A stretch of 64,000 nucleotides of DNA from Gymnothorax reevesii (Eukaryota; Chordata; Actinopteri; Anguilliformes; Muraenidae): positions 116,372,219 through 116,436,218 of the forward strand of contig CM056577.1 in assembly GCA_029721435.1 (NCBI GenBank). The letters are read 5' to 3'. Made by a program: the position numbers and the translations under genes. The notes beneath the pieces were generated by a model. The model made no database searches, was not told where the DNA came from, and saw nothing but the letters and a program-made list of their open reading frames with translations. Of this stretch, positions 54,005-64,000 are shown piece after piece (position 1 is the first letter of the stretch; each line of letters starts with the position of its first letter).

Positions 54005-55270
54005 GGCAAAATTACTCTGAACAAAAATAAACCCATGCAGTGATTATTATTACTATATTATATTCTATCAAATGGACACTGTTTCAACGAAACAATTATT
54101 TTATTCTTGCCTGCAACAGAAAAATGATTAACAATTTGCTGTACACAAATCATGAATTATCACAGCCTGAACCCACCAGCGGGCAGAGTTTATAGCACTC
54201 AGTAACGAGTGTGTCCACCATCGGCATCAAGTAAAGCTCACGAGATTGTCAGTTTTGGCCGGTGGAATGTTGTCCCATTCCTCCTGTAGCGCAACTCGGA
54301 GGTGTTGCACGTTTTCTGGCACTGGAACACGTCTGAAACACCGATCCAGAACATCCTAAAGGTGTTCAATTGGCGACATATCAGGCGAATATGCTGGCCA
54401 ATTGAGAACAGGGACATCCTCCTCCTCAAGAACCTCTGAGCAAATCTGGCACTGCATGGCCAGGCATTATTATGCTGGAATGTCTCGTGATGAAGTTGCA
54501 CAAACGGTGCGACTATGGGCCTCAGGATCTCGTTGCGGTACCGCTGCCCGTTCAAGGCACTCTCAACTAAATGCTGAGAGGTAAGCAGTCCATGGCATAT
54601 GCCTGCCCATACCTTTACACTTGCACCACCATGTGCCACGCGACGCACGACATTAGCATCAGCGTAACGCTCGCCCACACATCGCCATATGCGTTGTCTG
54701 CCATCAGTGTGGTACAGTTGGAATAACGATTCATTGCTGAATAACACCGGCCTCCACCGTGCGAGTGTCCAGCGAAGGCTACGGTGGGCCTAGTCGAGTC
54801 AGTACCGATGACGGATTGCGGTCAGGTTGAGACCTAGGTGCTGTTGGCAGGCTCAGAGGTCTACCTCTACCTCAGGCGGTTTCGGACAGTCTGAGCTGAT
54901 ATCCGCCTCTTGTGAAGACCGACGGTCTCATCAGCTGTCCTGATGGCTGGTTGGAGCCGATGACAGAGGTGCTGCAGCCGCATGTGCCGATCCTGTGTGG
55001 GCGTGGTCACGTGGTCGTGGGGCATGTGGACGATTCACAATGCTGCCGTTCTCTCTATATCGACTTCTCAACCATGCATCATTCATGGTGGAATGATGCA
55101 CATTCAAGTGTGCTGACACCTCTGTCACAGATATCCCAGCATGGCATGCTCCATCTTGAGTTGTGACAAAAGTGCACGTTTTGCGGTGGCCTTTTATTGA
55201 CCCTGGTGCAAGGAGTGCCTGTGGTCACGCTGAATGACAAACTCATGCTGAGTTTACACCAAAAGATTTT
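54005..55270 (-). mobile_element. Tc1-like transposon, old, one TIR visible
   Basis: The left side holds ACTCTGAACAAAAATAAACC (54012-54031), a Tc1-type inverted end. The transposase follows on the minus strand to about 55150 with many lesions. The non-coding upstream part runs to about 55270, where the other TIR is missing. Confidence 0.75.
54238..55130 (-). pseudogene. Tc1-like transposase, heavily mutated
   Basis: N-terminal part (minus, 55128 down): MTEVSAHLNVHHSTMNDAWL, RSRYRENGSIVNRPHAPRP. C-terminal part: VLFSNESLFQLYHTDGRQRI, VAHGGASVKVWAGICHG, FQHNNAWPCSARFAQRFL. Both visible catalytic Asp positions are Asn (LFSNES, QHNNAW). Stops and frameshifts separate the parts. Confidence 0.8.
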
Positions 55271-55539
55271 CACAGTTCCAAACTAAAGACTGAAAGTCTT
55301 TAGGAGTCTAACTGGAGTCTTGGCGCGCTCCCGTCATCTTGATCGTTAAGTTTAAGGTGGTAATCTGCAGTCTGCGACCGCGTTTCATACCAGTCTTTCC
55401 CTTGTCTTGGGCCTACGGATCATATCGAACGTGTTTAATATTATCGCAAGTCGCAGTGACGTAACACAATCAACAACCAATAGATGCTAGTTACTTTTCT
55501 CCTGTTGGAGCTGTAACTGCCAGCAACCTTCAGGGCTCT

Positions 55540-55632
55540 TGGCACTCTAGTTTTTTTTTTTTTTTTTTTAAATTCTGGCTGCAAACCAATGTCTCAGTAA
55601 GGGACAATAAAGATACTTTGAACTTTGAACCT
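55540..55632 (+). mobile_element. LINE/SINE tail
   Basis: A T run of about 20 bases, then GGGACAATAAAGATACTTTG with the tandem tail AACTTTGAAC. The repeated terminal heptamer is typical of LINE-type 3' ends. Confidence 0.45.
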
Positions 55633-55725
55633 GCGTGCATCGGCAAATTGAACTGAAATCAGCCTGAATACCTGAGAATACACAACAGATCTGTAGCACT
55701 GGGTTTCTGTACATTATCATTTTCT

Positions 55726-55956
55726 GTGAGCAAGGTTGCAGAGAGAGATCAGCTATGGCATTCGTCAAGTGCGGCAAGTGATGAGTTCAGGCGTGGTTCA
55801 GTTATTTTGAGCTGGGGAAGAGGTGTGGCGGACCATCCTCTGAAAAAAAGGCAGCTATGGCGGGATTTAATGAGAAAAGGGGCAGATATGGCGCGAGAGA
55901 ATCGGGCATGGCGCAGCCTCATGGCCAAACGTTCAAGATATAACATTGCCCAGTAA
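55726..55956 (+). other. Unassigned 76-codon reading frame
   Basis: Reads VADHPLKKRQLWRDLMRKGA then DMARENRAWRSLMAKRSRYN, charged and helix-like at the end. I do not recognise it. It could be the tail of a transposon protein or chance. No start context or splice evidence supports a host gene. Confidence 0.2.
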
Positions 55957-56218
55957 ACACTGTTTGTGGGTATATTTTATTATAGGTCAATGTAACAGCA
56001 TTTTTAGTTTGTGCATTTATATTTTTGTGCAATGTACATACTTTTTTGTTGTCTTTTGGTGCAATGTGCAGCAGACTCCTATCCTGCTCTAACCCCAGCA
56101 TATCTGCTACACTGTATCTGTTAAAGTGCAAAGCGAGACAGGGAGACCCCACTTAAATCCCATAATGCCTAGCGCATTCGTCATCATGCAGTGGGCTAAT
56201 TTTGAGGGAGAAGGTAAT

Positions 56219-57110
56219 GCAAGGCTGACACTTGCACGACTTTTGGCCACGATTTTGTTGTGGCAAGTTGTGCCATTTTGGGGCACGAACTGGGAGGCTC
56301 CTGCACTGTTCACGACTAGTTCACGCATAGTTCACGACGAGTTCACGAATGCGTGCCCATTAGTGTCCACATTGACACGAACTGGCACGACGAGTTCACG
56401 CATAGTTTGCGCACTTCCTGCATTGGCACGACAGGTTTGCGCAATTCGGACGGTGTCGTGCCGACTTGGGCACGCCATATGAAAAGGGGGCCTCCCCAAC
56501 CCCTGGTCATTTTTGGATTGGCTGTGGAAGAGACAACATGCTGAATTCCAGAGACACAATCATTGCAGAGAAGAGAAGATGCCTATACCTGGCATATTGT
56601 CTCTGTGATATAAGTTGTCTCTTGGCTGGCAATCTCTGGAATGGCGAGCAGTGTCCAGGAACCCCTATATATACCCCCGCACCGACGCAAGCGCCACTGT
56701 CGCGCAGTAGTCGTGAACTGCTCGTGCCATCAATGCGTGAAGTACACGTGACAGTGTCAGTGGGAAGGCACGGCCACGCTGCGACGCGCACCAATTCGTG
56801 AACATGTCGTGAACTACTCGTGAACTCGACGTGAGCTGTTTGTGAACTATTCGTGGCAGTCCGTGACAGTTGTGGCATAGCGCGCACTGCCACACATCCA
56901 CATCGTCCCGACGAGTTCACGAACAGTTTGCATATAGTTCACGACCCGGTCGCAAAATTTTGTCGTGACCAAAATTTTAACATTTCAAAATTCTCGTCCC
57001 GACATGGCACGCAGTCACGAAGGGTTTACGCACACTTCACGCCAGTTTACGACTAGTTTGCGCACTGGCACGACTTGAGTCGTGCTAATGCGTGCAAGTG
57101 TCAGCCTTGC
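56219..57110. mobile_element. 892-bp TIR element packed with TTCACGA/TCGTGAA words
   Basis: 20-bp perfect inverted ends GCAAGGCTGACACTTGCACG (56219-56238) and CGTGCAAGTGTCAGCCTTGC (57091-57110). The left and right thirds repeat GTTCACGA, GTTCACGCATAGTT and GGCACGAC; the centre-right (56800-56860) uses the inverse, TCGTGAAC. A TATA-like CTATATATACCCC lies at about 56665-56677. Many overlapping frames exist but none shows a domain. No clear target duplication. Class unknown. Confidence 0.7.
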
Positions 57111-57375
57111 ACGCCATGCTGGCGTGGATGCCTTTCTGCGTGAGCATCCGTGCCCTCCTGCGTGGGAGTGCAAGCCAACCAACGCTGGCGCAGCAGGAAC
57201 TCCCTCACGTGTGGAGGCTGCTTTGTGCATTCGCTGCTTTTTTCTGTGCGTACAGGTGCCATTCTGTGCACGTGGAGCATTACAATTTGCTCATGGACAT
57301 GTCTTCTCAGGAGCACGACTTTTGATACAAATCTGATGCCATAGTTCAGTCGTGGCATTTTAGATTTTCAGTCTG
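57111..57375. other. GC-rich flank of the TIR element
   Basis: Continues for about 200 bp with GCGTG/CACGC-rich sequence similar in composition to the element's ends, so the element could be larger than its perfect TIRs suggest. No gene. Confidence 0.35.
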
Positions 57376-57520
57376 TTGTTGCTAACCCTCTGTGAAGTCC
57401 AAAGAGCTGTCATCGCCAATGAAGCCAGCTATTGGCTGCAGAATCAAAACAAATCCATCAGAGAAACAGCCCAAATATTAGGTGTGGTGAATCAACTTGT
57501 TGTGATCCTGCATTTTGTCT
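57376..57520 (+). pseudogene. Tc1-like transposase N-terminal scrap
   Basis: The frame reads YWLQNQNKSIRETAQILGVV, a first helix-turn-helix of a Tc1-type transposase (KSIRETAQILGV), then diverges. Downstream catalytic parts are absent. It belongs to a different Tc1 family from the others here. Confidence 0.45.
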
Positions 57521-57639
57521 TTGCCATGCCCATGCGCCATGTTTTTGCCCATGTGTTACGCATCTGGAAAAACACTGGGAACTTGGAACAAGGAAACACT
57601 GGACTTGGAAAAGGAAACAAGGGGGAGAGACGCCTTGTG

Positions 57640-58930
57640 CAGGGATCCAAAAATTTAATTTATTAAACTAACTAAAAATCTCAAAAAGGGGAGGGGGAAA
57701 AAAAAAAAAAAAGGCACTCAGGCCAACATAACCACTGTGCGACAGCACTAAAGGAAGGAGAAACTCAGGAATCAAAACTGACTAGAGGAAACACTAGGGG
57801 GCAGACTCAGGAACAGACAGGGGCAACTTGGACTGGACTGGGGTAACTCGGGACAGGGACGGAGGCTAGGAGACAGCAGGCGGAGGGCAGGCACAGGACG
57901 AGACGATGGGCACCGCTGGCCAGGAGAAGGCTCGGGGAGACATCAGGCGGGGGCAGACTAGGACGACTGGAACATCGAGGGGCTCGGAAGACATCTAGGG
58001 GGCACCAGGAGGCTCGTAAACATCAGGCAGGCGGACGGGACTGGGCGACGGCACAGCTGGCAGACTCAGGCACAGCTAGCGGGGAGAAGGCTCGGGATAC
58101 AGCAGGCGGGGGGCAGACTCGGACGGGACTGGAGCAGGAAACGGCAGGCAGGGGCCGGCTGGGCTGAGGCATGAGACAGATGAGAACACAGAGAAAGTAA
58201 CGGGGACCAGAGGGACCGTGCGCAGGGGCAAGGAGTGGTGTGGAGCGCAGCGAAGTCAGATCACACACTGATCTGCTTGCTGGAACAAATATAGGGCAGG
58301 GGCACGGACAAACACAGGTGCTGAAACTTAATATAATTAACGAGGGGTGGAACATGTGGGAAACCTAATTACATGAAACAGAAAAACATTAACACACAGA
58401 CGAGGATCACTAGACACTTCCCAAAGACGGGATAAATAAACTGAATAAATATTTCACAGTGCATAGAAAGAAGCAGGACAGATAAGATAAATGCAGAGGG
58501 TCTGCAGAAAGAACAGCAAAGCAAGTTAAACAAAAGCAAGAGGCGGAGACTAGAACAGGGCGACTGCTGAGAGATCGTTTGTCAATTAGTAAGTGCAGCT
58601 ATACAATCTCGGGTGCTCATTAGTTCGTTAGTCTTATATACACAAGTGTTAGTTTGGTTAGTAAATTCTAGAAAATAACAAACTGTTAGTAGGGGTTAGT
58701 AATATAGAAAAGCAAGGGGAAATTAGGAAACGAGAAAGGAAGGAAGGCTGAAACCCAGAATCCATTAAATCACCCGAAATAGTGTCACAATCAATTAAGA
58801 CAAAAACTGAACTAATGATGCGACCGGGGAGAAAGCAAAGACCGCACATGGGTAAGACATGGACTGGAATAGCACGGGAGAGGAATGATTTGTGAAACAC
58901 TAAGACATCAGACTCAAAACTGACGTCACA
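57640..58930 (-). repeat. LTR on the minus strand with GC-rich degenerate repeats
   Basis: 58548-58900 matches, inverted, the LTR at 60073-62997 and the fragment at 33330-33860 (shared AGAGGCGGAGACTAGAACAG, GGCGA, TGCTGAGAGATCG, AACTGTTAGTA, GTTAGTAATAT). 57720-58180 is a G/A-rich string of loosely repeated GGACTGGG, GGCAGACTCGG and ACAGCAGGCGG words. 57655-57672, reversed, carries AATAAA. The outer ends are not firmly placed. Confidence 0.55.
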
Positions 58931-59151
58931 AAAATAATGAAAACCGAAAATTGACTAACTAAACGCACAGAGACCCACAGAACACAACACCATGCTCATG
59001 TCTAGTTTAAGTTCTGTGCCTGGCCTAGTGCCATGATTGATGCTTGTGTTTAGTGACCACTGCCTTTTGTTCAAACTTCTCTCGGTAACAGTTGAGGTTT
59101 GTCTTGTGTTTGTATAATATATAAAACTCACTGGCTCCTCTCTGTCAGCAG
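58931..59151. other. Intron before the transmembrane exon
   Basis: Unique-looking sequence leading into a pyrimidine-containing acceptor (CTCCTCTCTGTCAGCAG). Confidence 0.5.
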
Positions 59152-59238
59152 CCGGTGTCCCCTGCAAGTACGCCCTGGCCCTGCTTTCTGTGCTTTGCAT
59201 CGCGCTCCTTGGAGGCCTAGTTGCGTTTGGGGTCCATT
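59152..59238 (+). CDS. Receptor transmembrane exon
   Basis: 87-bp exon, phase 1 at both ends, acceptor CTGTCAGCAG and donor GTGAGT. It encodes GVPCKYALALLSVLCIALLG then GLVAFGVH: about 22 hydrophobic residues after a Lys, one membrane span. Together with the tyrosine-bearing exons upstream and a glycosylation site downstream this gives a type II topology. Fish C-type-lectin receptors share this exon layout (tail, transmembrane, stalk, then lectin-domain exons); the lectin domain itself lies outside the window. Confidence 0.8.
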
Positions 59239-59518
59239 GTGAGTTACACTTCCTTTCCTCTGGATACATTCTGACCAGACTTATGTAGTATTATTATTAT
59301 TACTACTACAGTATTTTATATGGACATTCTCAAGCTTCATTTCTCATTTCTGACGGTATCATTCTCTTCAAGTCTCATTTGAGAAGTGCAATTTGCTCTA
59401 TTGGAAAAGTTGCGTCAAAAACAGGAATATGAAACAAGTTTAAATGTTGGTTACTTGTTAAAAACTGTCTAGTTTAATTTTCCACCGTGTTATATATGCC
59501 TCTGCCTTCCTCCTGCAG

Positions 59519-59587
59519 ATATCCAGTACAGCAATGGATCTGAGTCCCTGGAAAATGAAAAGGCTCTCCCGTTTTCTGAGAAGTACA
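59519..59587 (+). CDS. Receptor stalk exon
   Basis: 69-bp exon, phase 1-1, acceptor CCTTCCTCCTGCAG and donor GTAAGT. It encodes IQYSNGSESLENEKALPFSE. NGS is an N-glycosylation sequon, as expected for the extracellular side. Short repeatable stalk exons are common in type II lectin receptors. The last coding exon of this gene in the window. Confidence 0.75.
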
Positions 59588-59737
59588 GTAAGTTTGGTGT
59601 CACGGTGGGGCATTGAAATAGAACACTGGTGACATAGTGTAACCCCAGATTCATTGCTCCGCCATCGTCGGCAAGAGAAAAAGCTGTTTGTTCGAGAGCC
59701 AAACTCAGATTGTGCAAATGTAATAAATAGTGGATCA

Positions 59738-59805
59738 GGGGTGCGTTTCCCAAAAGCGTAGTTGCTTACGAAGTTCGCAAATTACATAGTTTGTTCATTC
59801 ACAGT
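59738..59805 (+). mobile_element. Half copy of the GGGGTGCGTTTCCC MITE
   Basis: GGGGTGCGTTTCCCAAAA is followed by GCGTAGTTGCTTACGAAGTT and CATTCACAG. The opposite arm is missing. Same family as 51511-51630. Confidence 0.65.
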
Positions 59806-60067
59806 CATTCACAGTTTATTCACCTTTTACGTCGTTTTACAACATTGTCACAATGTTGTGTGCACATTGAACTGCAAAGCTGTGGTACAACCTCCTCACA
59901 ACGTTGTGGACTGATGCTGTCTGCACGTTGTCAACACGTCATGTTCACAATATCATTTTACAACATCGTCACAATGTTGTGCTGATGTTTGTGTACATCT
60001 TCATATCTCAAGCTTCTGAGAATATTGTTTTCACATATCGTGAAATAAAAAGGGAATTAAGGAAATA
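59806..60067. other. Non-coding, with repeated ACAACNTTGT words
   Basis: Several inverted words of the type ACAACATTGTCACAATGTTG and CACAACGTTGTGG occur in 59840-59985, probably a MITE remnant. No gene. Confidence 0.35.
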
Positions 60068-60268
60068 AAATGTGTTGTGATTCTGCTGTCTGCCATGTTC
60101 TGACCTGCCTTGCTATGCTCATGTTCTGATTTGCCTTGTCATGTTTTGATCTGTTTGCTATATTCTGCTTTATTGGTATTTGATTCATTGCTATGTCTGA
60201 CTATTCTTTGGTATGTGTTTTGTGATTTGGTATTTTGGAATTCATGTATTAATTTAGTTTTGTTTTTA

Positions 60269-61858
60269 GTCCCCTGTCGCCCCGCGGAACGGGGGACATA
60301 GACATGCTGTTCGTCCGTCCGTCTGTTCGCCCGGGAACAGTGTACTCACAATAACTTTTGACAGCTTTGATGGAGGATCACCAAATTCACACCACATATG
60401 CCTCTCATGAAGGCCTTGCTCAAATTCAATGATGATTGACCTTGACCCAGTTTTCAAGGTCACTGAGCAAAAACCTGTGAAGAACACTGTACTCGCAATA
60501 ACTTTTGACAGCTTTGACAAAGGATCACCAAATTCACACCACATATGCCTCTCATGAAGGCCTTGCTCAAATTCAATGATGATTGACCTTGACCCAGTTT
60601 TCAAGGTCACTGAGCAAAAACCTGTGAAGAACACTGTACTCGCAGTAACTTTTGACAGCTTTGACAAAGGATCACCAAATTCACACCACATATGCCTCTC
60701 ATGAAGGCCTTGCTCAAGTTCAATGATGATTGACCTTGACCCAGTTTTCAAGGTCACTGAGCAAAAACCTGTGAAGAACACTGTACTCGCAATAACTTTT
60801 GACAGCTTTGATGGAGGATCACCAAATTCACACCACATATGCCTCTCATGAAGGCCTTGCTCAAATTCAATGATGATTGACCTTGACCCAGTTTTCAAGG
60901 TCACTGAGCAAAAACCTGTGAAGAACACTGTACTCGCAATAACTTTTGACAGCTTTGACAAAGGATCACCAAATTCACACCACATATGCCTCTCATGAAG
61001 GCCTTGCTCAAATTCAATGATGATTGACCTTGACCCAGTTTTCAAGGTCACTGAGCAAAAACCTGTGAAGAACACTGTACTCGCAGTAACTTTTGACAGC
61101 TTTGACAAAGGATCACCAAATTCACACCACATATGCCTCTCATGAAGGCCTTGCTCAAGTTCAATGATGATTGACCTTGACCTAGTTTTCAAGGTCACTG
61201 AGCAAAACATGTCAAGAACACTGTACTCGCAATAACTTTTCACAGCTTTGATGCAAGATCACCAAATTCACACCACATATGCCTCTCATGAAGGCCTTGC
61301 TCAAATTCAATGATGATTGACCTTGACCCAGTTTTCAAGGTCACTGAGCAAAAACCTGTGAAGAACACTGTACTCGCAGTAACTTTTGACAGCTTTGACA
61401 AAGGATCACCAAATTCACACCACATATGCCTCTCATGAAGGCCTTGCTCAAGTTCAATGATGATTGACCTTGACCTAGTTTTCAAGGTCACTGAGCAAAA
61501 AGATGTGAGGAACACTGTACTCGCAATAACTTTTGACAGCTTTGATGGAGGCTCGCCTAATTCATATGACATTCTAATTGGCTTGTTAGGTTGATCTCAG
61601 CCATGGGCACAAAACTATGCCTTGGCGATGCGTCCATCATCCACAAGTCATGAAAACTGTAATCTCTCTCTTAACCCATGGTTATATTTAGCTCATATCA
61701 CAATGATCCATCCCTCATCCATCTCTCTGTTCAACCAATGACCAATGAGCTACAGTGTCATTGTACTTCACATTATTAGTGGTACAGTGCACCACATTAT
61801 TTTCAGCCATCAAAACTGTTTTTGCCATATGTTTCTGGTCACTTCTGCGACAGGGGAC
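60269..61858. mobile_element. TIR-bounded element carrying a 147-bp tandem array
   Basis: 12-bp perfect inverted ends GTCCCCTGTCGC (60269-60280) and GCGACAGGGGAC (61847-61858) enclose CCGTCCGTCCGTCTG-type sequence and a tandem array. The insertion interrupts LTR sequence that is continuous in the relative at 33330-33860, which gives the empty site. No transposase. Class unknown. Confidence 0.75.
60334..61580. repeat. 147-bp tandem repeat, about 8.5 copies
   Basis: The word ACCAAATTCACACCACATAT recurs at 147-bp steps (starts near 60380, 60527, 60674, 60821, 60968, 61115, 61261, 61408). Variants A (TGATGGAGG), B and C (TGACAAAGG; C with CAAGTTCAATG) alternate as A-B-C with a 441-bp higher-order period. 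As 147 is divisible by three, one minus-strand frame stays open for over 300 codons; this is a by-product, not a gene. Confidence 0.95.
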
Positions 61859-63102
61859 ACAAGGCCTTCAGGCCAGCAGGCCATTTTCCAGGTTTTACTT
61901 TCTACCATACTTTTCATTCCGGTCCATGTTTTGCTTTCCACCTTGCATTGCACTTTTTATCCCCCTGTCTGGTCTCTTGTCTTGTCACAGGTCACAGCCC
62001 CAGTACTGCGTGTCACTCTTCAGGTGCTTTAATGGTTTCTGGATTCCAGCCTTCCTTCCAATCTCGTTTGCTTACTTCACCTTACTTTTCTATTTTACTA
62101 ACCATACTAACAGTTTGTTGTTTTCGCTAAACGTTACTAACACTAACTAACATTGTATATAATACAAACTTACTAACGATCACTAAGGGATTGTATAGTT
62201 TCACTTACTAATTGATTAACAAGCTCTCAGCACTCGCCCTGTTCTAGTCTCCGCCTCTTGGTCTCTCCCTAATCTTCTCTGCTGCGTTTCTGTGGATTCT
62301 CCACACCTGCTCACGCTGTCCTTTCTCTCATTATCTATGCACATTAGAAATCCTTGACCGGAGCCATATTTTTGTCTATAGGAATGTCTCGTGTTCCCTG
62401 TCCGCGTTTTGGCTTTTGCCTATTTTATGTGATTAGGTTCTCCCACTTGTTCCCTCCATGGTAATTGGTCTCATTTCCAGCACTTGTGGTCTGTGTAGCA
62501 TGTGATTCCCCAGAGTGTATATTAGGAGTCTTTTCACTGCACTTCCTCGTCAGATTGTTTCCTCAGTCTTCCTGTGCCTCGCTTCTCTCGCCTTGATTTC
62601 TTAGTGATACTTTTCTGATTGGACCACCCGACTTTTTGATTTTTGGCTTTGTGATTTTGGATTTACCGTTGCATCTGTGTTTTTTGACCTTTATTCTGCC
62701 CGACCTCGAGATCTATTATTGCTGCCCTGGTTACGGTTTGGATTATGCCCACTGGATTTTTGCTTTGCTTCTCTGATATACCTGTACCTATGAACCAGAC
62801 CCATTTCTGTCCGACAAGGATTACTGTTATTGCTCCCCTGGTTTTGATTCTATTTTTGCTCAACTGGATTGTGATTTTTGGAGTGTGGACTTGGTACTTT
62901 TGCCTTCTGCCCTGCGGGGGTTTTCCTCCTTTATTAATTAAACCAAATCTACTGCATTGCTTGGTCCTCGCGACTGATTCCTGATCGCTCCATCACAAAA
63001 TGTCTCAGTGAATTTTTGAAAATGTGCTTTCTGGGCAAATTTTCTTTCGGGAAGAGTACCACACACATCCTCCAGCAAAATCAAGTAAAATTACAACTTT
63101 TT

Positions 63103-63280
63103 CAGTGGCGGCCTTTAGCACCTGCGGGCCCGTTTCAAAAGCAAATATGGGGCCCTATAAAACATAAGAGTTTCATCATTTTGCTGGATGGAAGCTTACA
63201 TCTTAGCCTATTCAGTGAAATTTCAACTTTTCTGGCTGAAACTCAATGTTTATTGGTGTTGATTTATTAAAATAATGGCA
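63103..63280. mobile_element. hAT-type MITE start (CAGTGGCGGCC family)
   Basis: CAGTGGCGGCCTTTAGCACC then GGGCCC, AAAAGCAA, TGGGGCCCT matches 16395-16450. The right end was not recognised. Confidence 0.45.
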
Positions 63281-63775
63281 ATGAAAATACATTCATGTGT
63301 AAATGTGATAAATTCTCAAAAACTTAGATGCAACTCTACCCAACAACCAAGCTGCATTGCAAAAGTTTTTGCCTTAACCCGCTTCAGGTTTAAAAACAAA
63401 TGGCGCAACAAGCCCATATTCTTTGTTTTCTTCTAAGGGGACAAGGTTACTGGATAGCTCTACAACATAATCACGAGGATAACAATGCGGTAAAATGTGG
63501 ATGTAATTCAAACTACGACATCCCACCAATTTAATTTAATGCCGCTTGAGTGGACTAGGTCAAGAAGCACTTTATGACTTGTATTCCCAGACCTTAATTC
63601 AATATTGCATTGTAGCTATAAACATTACACAGCACTAGGTGACACAATACCCTCTGCTTTGTAAGAGAATGAGGCTGCCTTTGCCAAAGCCATGAGTATG
63701 ATGATGTATACAAAACCATCAATACTTCTGAAGTGAACACTCACCTTATTTTTACACGCAATTTTACTTTTTTAA
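63281..63775. other. No gene recognised
   Basis: AT-rich sequence between two repeats; nothing supported. Confidence 0.45.
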
Positions 63776-64000
63776 GGTGATAAGGGGAATCGAACCTTCG
63801 ACCTATCAATCACTGTGCCATACTCGCTACCAACTGCACCACGAAGTTAGGTCAGGTACACTGGGTAGTTAAGATGTGTTTTCCAACAACAACTTTCCAC
63901 GGGTCATTAAGCAAAGTCATGACAACTTGTATCCATAATATGAAAAATAATGTACTGGACTTATAGTTTTTTTGTGTTGGAAAAATAAAAGCAATTAAAA
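63776..64000 (-). mobile_element. tRNA-derived SINE, copy 2, runs off the window
   Basis: On the minus strand: TTTTATTTTTCCAACAC, CAGTACATTATTTTTCATAT, TGTCATGACTTTG, then TGGTGCAGTTGGTAGCGAGT (A box) and GGTTCGATTCC (B box, 63786-63796). It matches 22072-22300 throughout. Both boxes are closer to the pol III consensus than in copy 1. Confidence 0.7.

Larger units (their letters stand above)
60073..62997 (+). repeat. Solo LTR with AAATG duplication, split by a 1.6-kb insertion
   Basis: Starts TGTTGTGATTCTGCTGTCTG and ends TCGCTCCATCACA, flanked by AAATG (60068-60072 and 62998-63002). Without the insertion at 60269-61858 the LTR is about 1.3 kb. It has relatives on the minus strand at 33330-33860 and about 57640-58930. 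No retroviral coding sequence is attached. Confidence 0.85.

Noticed and set aside
56126..57358. Dense overlapping frames of 60-137 codons
   Set aside because: Caused by stop-poor, GC-rich repeat words of the TIR element; compositions are unlike real proteins and both strands are equally open.
60266..61572. Long minus-strand reading frames of 325 and 110 codons with a 49-residue repeat
   Set aside because: They are the translation of the 147-bp tandem array; the unit length is divisible by three, so one frame stays open. No start context, domain or splice signal supports a protein.
60334..61580. CRISPR array
   Set aside because: Units are contiguous 147-bp tandem repeats without unique spacers, in a eukaryotic setting.
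60073..62997. Full-length LTR retrotransposon with two LTRs
   Set aside because: The interior contains only LTR sequence and the satellite-bearing insertion; no gag or pol motif. It is a solo LTR interrupted by another element.

Overview
The window reads as nuclear DNA of a ray-finned fish, most likely a teleost. Evidence: vertebrate-type genes split by GT-AG introns, no bacterial-style gene packing, and a repeat mix typical of fish (many Tc1 families, hAT elements and MITEs, a TTAA/THAP element, DIRS, a Penelope fragment, gypsy, L2/CR1-like and Tx1-like LINEs, tRNA-derived SINEs, fold-back MITEs). The species is not identified.

Two host genes are supported, both on the + strand. (1) A galectin, three exons at 9684-9765, 13466-13637 and 19479-19625, which together encode almost one complete carbohydrate-recognition domain ending in a stop codon. 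Its first exon was not found. Several canonical sugar-contact residues are replaced. (2) The 5' half of a type II single-pass membrane receptor. Exon 1 (40381-40456) has tyrosines; exon 2 (44739-44813) carries a YxN motif and has a tandem duplicate at 48938-49012; the transmembrane exon is 59152-59238 and the stalk exon 59519-59587. All internal junctions are phase 1 and the gene runs off the right edge. A C-type-lectin-like receptor is the best guess; the ligand-binding domain is not in the window.

Gene relics and transposon genes fill most of the rest. 1-9.6 kb: a duplicated unit split by a LINE, Tx1 relics, and a Tc1 element cut by a gypsy 3' end. 9.7-19.6 kb: the galectin, whose introns hold a 3.3-kb TTAA element with a THAP relic, a MITE with a nested SINE, a Penelope scrap, a gypsy remnant with LTR, and a second THAP relic. 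20-26 kb: LINE relics, an old repeat, a SINE, and a solo LTR inside another LTR. 26-32 kb: a decayed, intron-bearing hAT-like gene (BED finger plus DDE) on the minus strand; its intron holds a 2.3-kb long-TIR element that itself holds a complete Tc1 element with a 337-codon open transposase. 32-40 kb: LTR and Tc1 fragments and a Myb/SANT-like gene relic. 40-60 kb: the receptor, with a tandem segmental duplication (44547-51393) that copied exon 2 and an antisense zinc-finger relic; each copy then received different insertions. 56.2-57.1 kb: a 0.9-kb terminal-inverted-repeat element packed with the motif TTCACGA. 60-63 kb: a solo LTR split by an element carrying a 147-bp tandem array.

The galectin and the receptor may both belong to the immune repertoire, but the window shows no functional link between them. 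Exon boundaries come from splice motifs, reading-frame phase and recognised protein motifs read by eye; no alignment or expression data were available.
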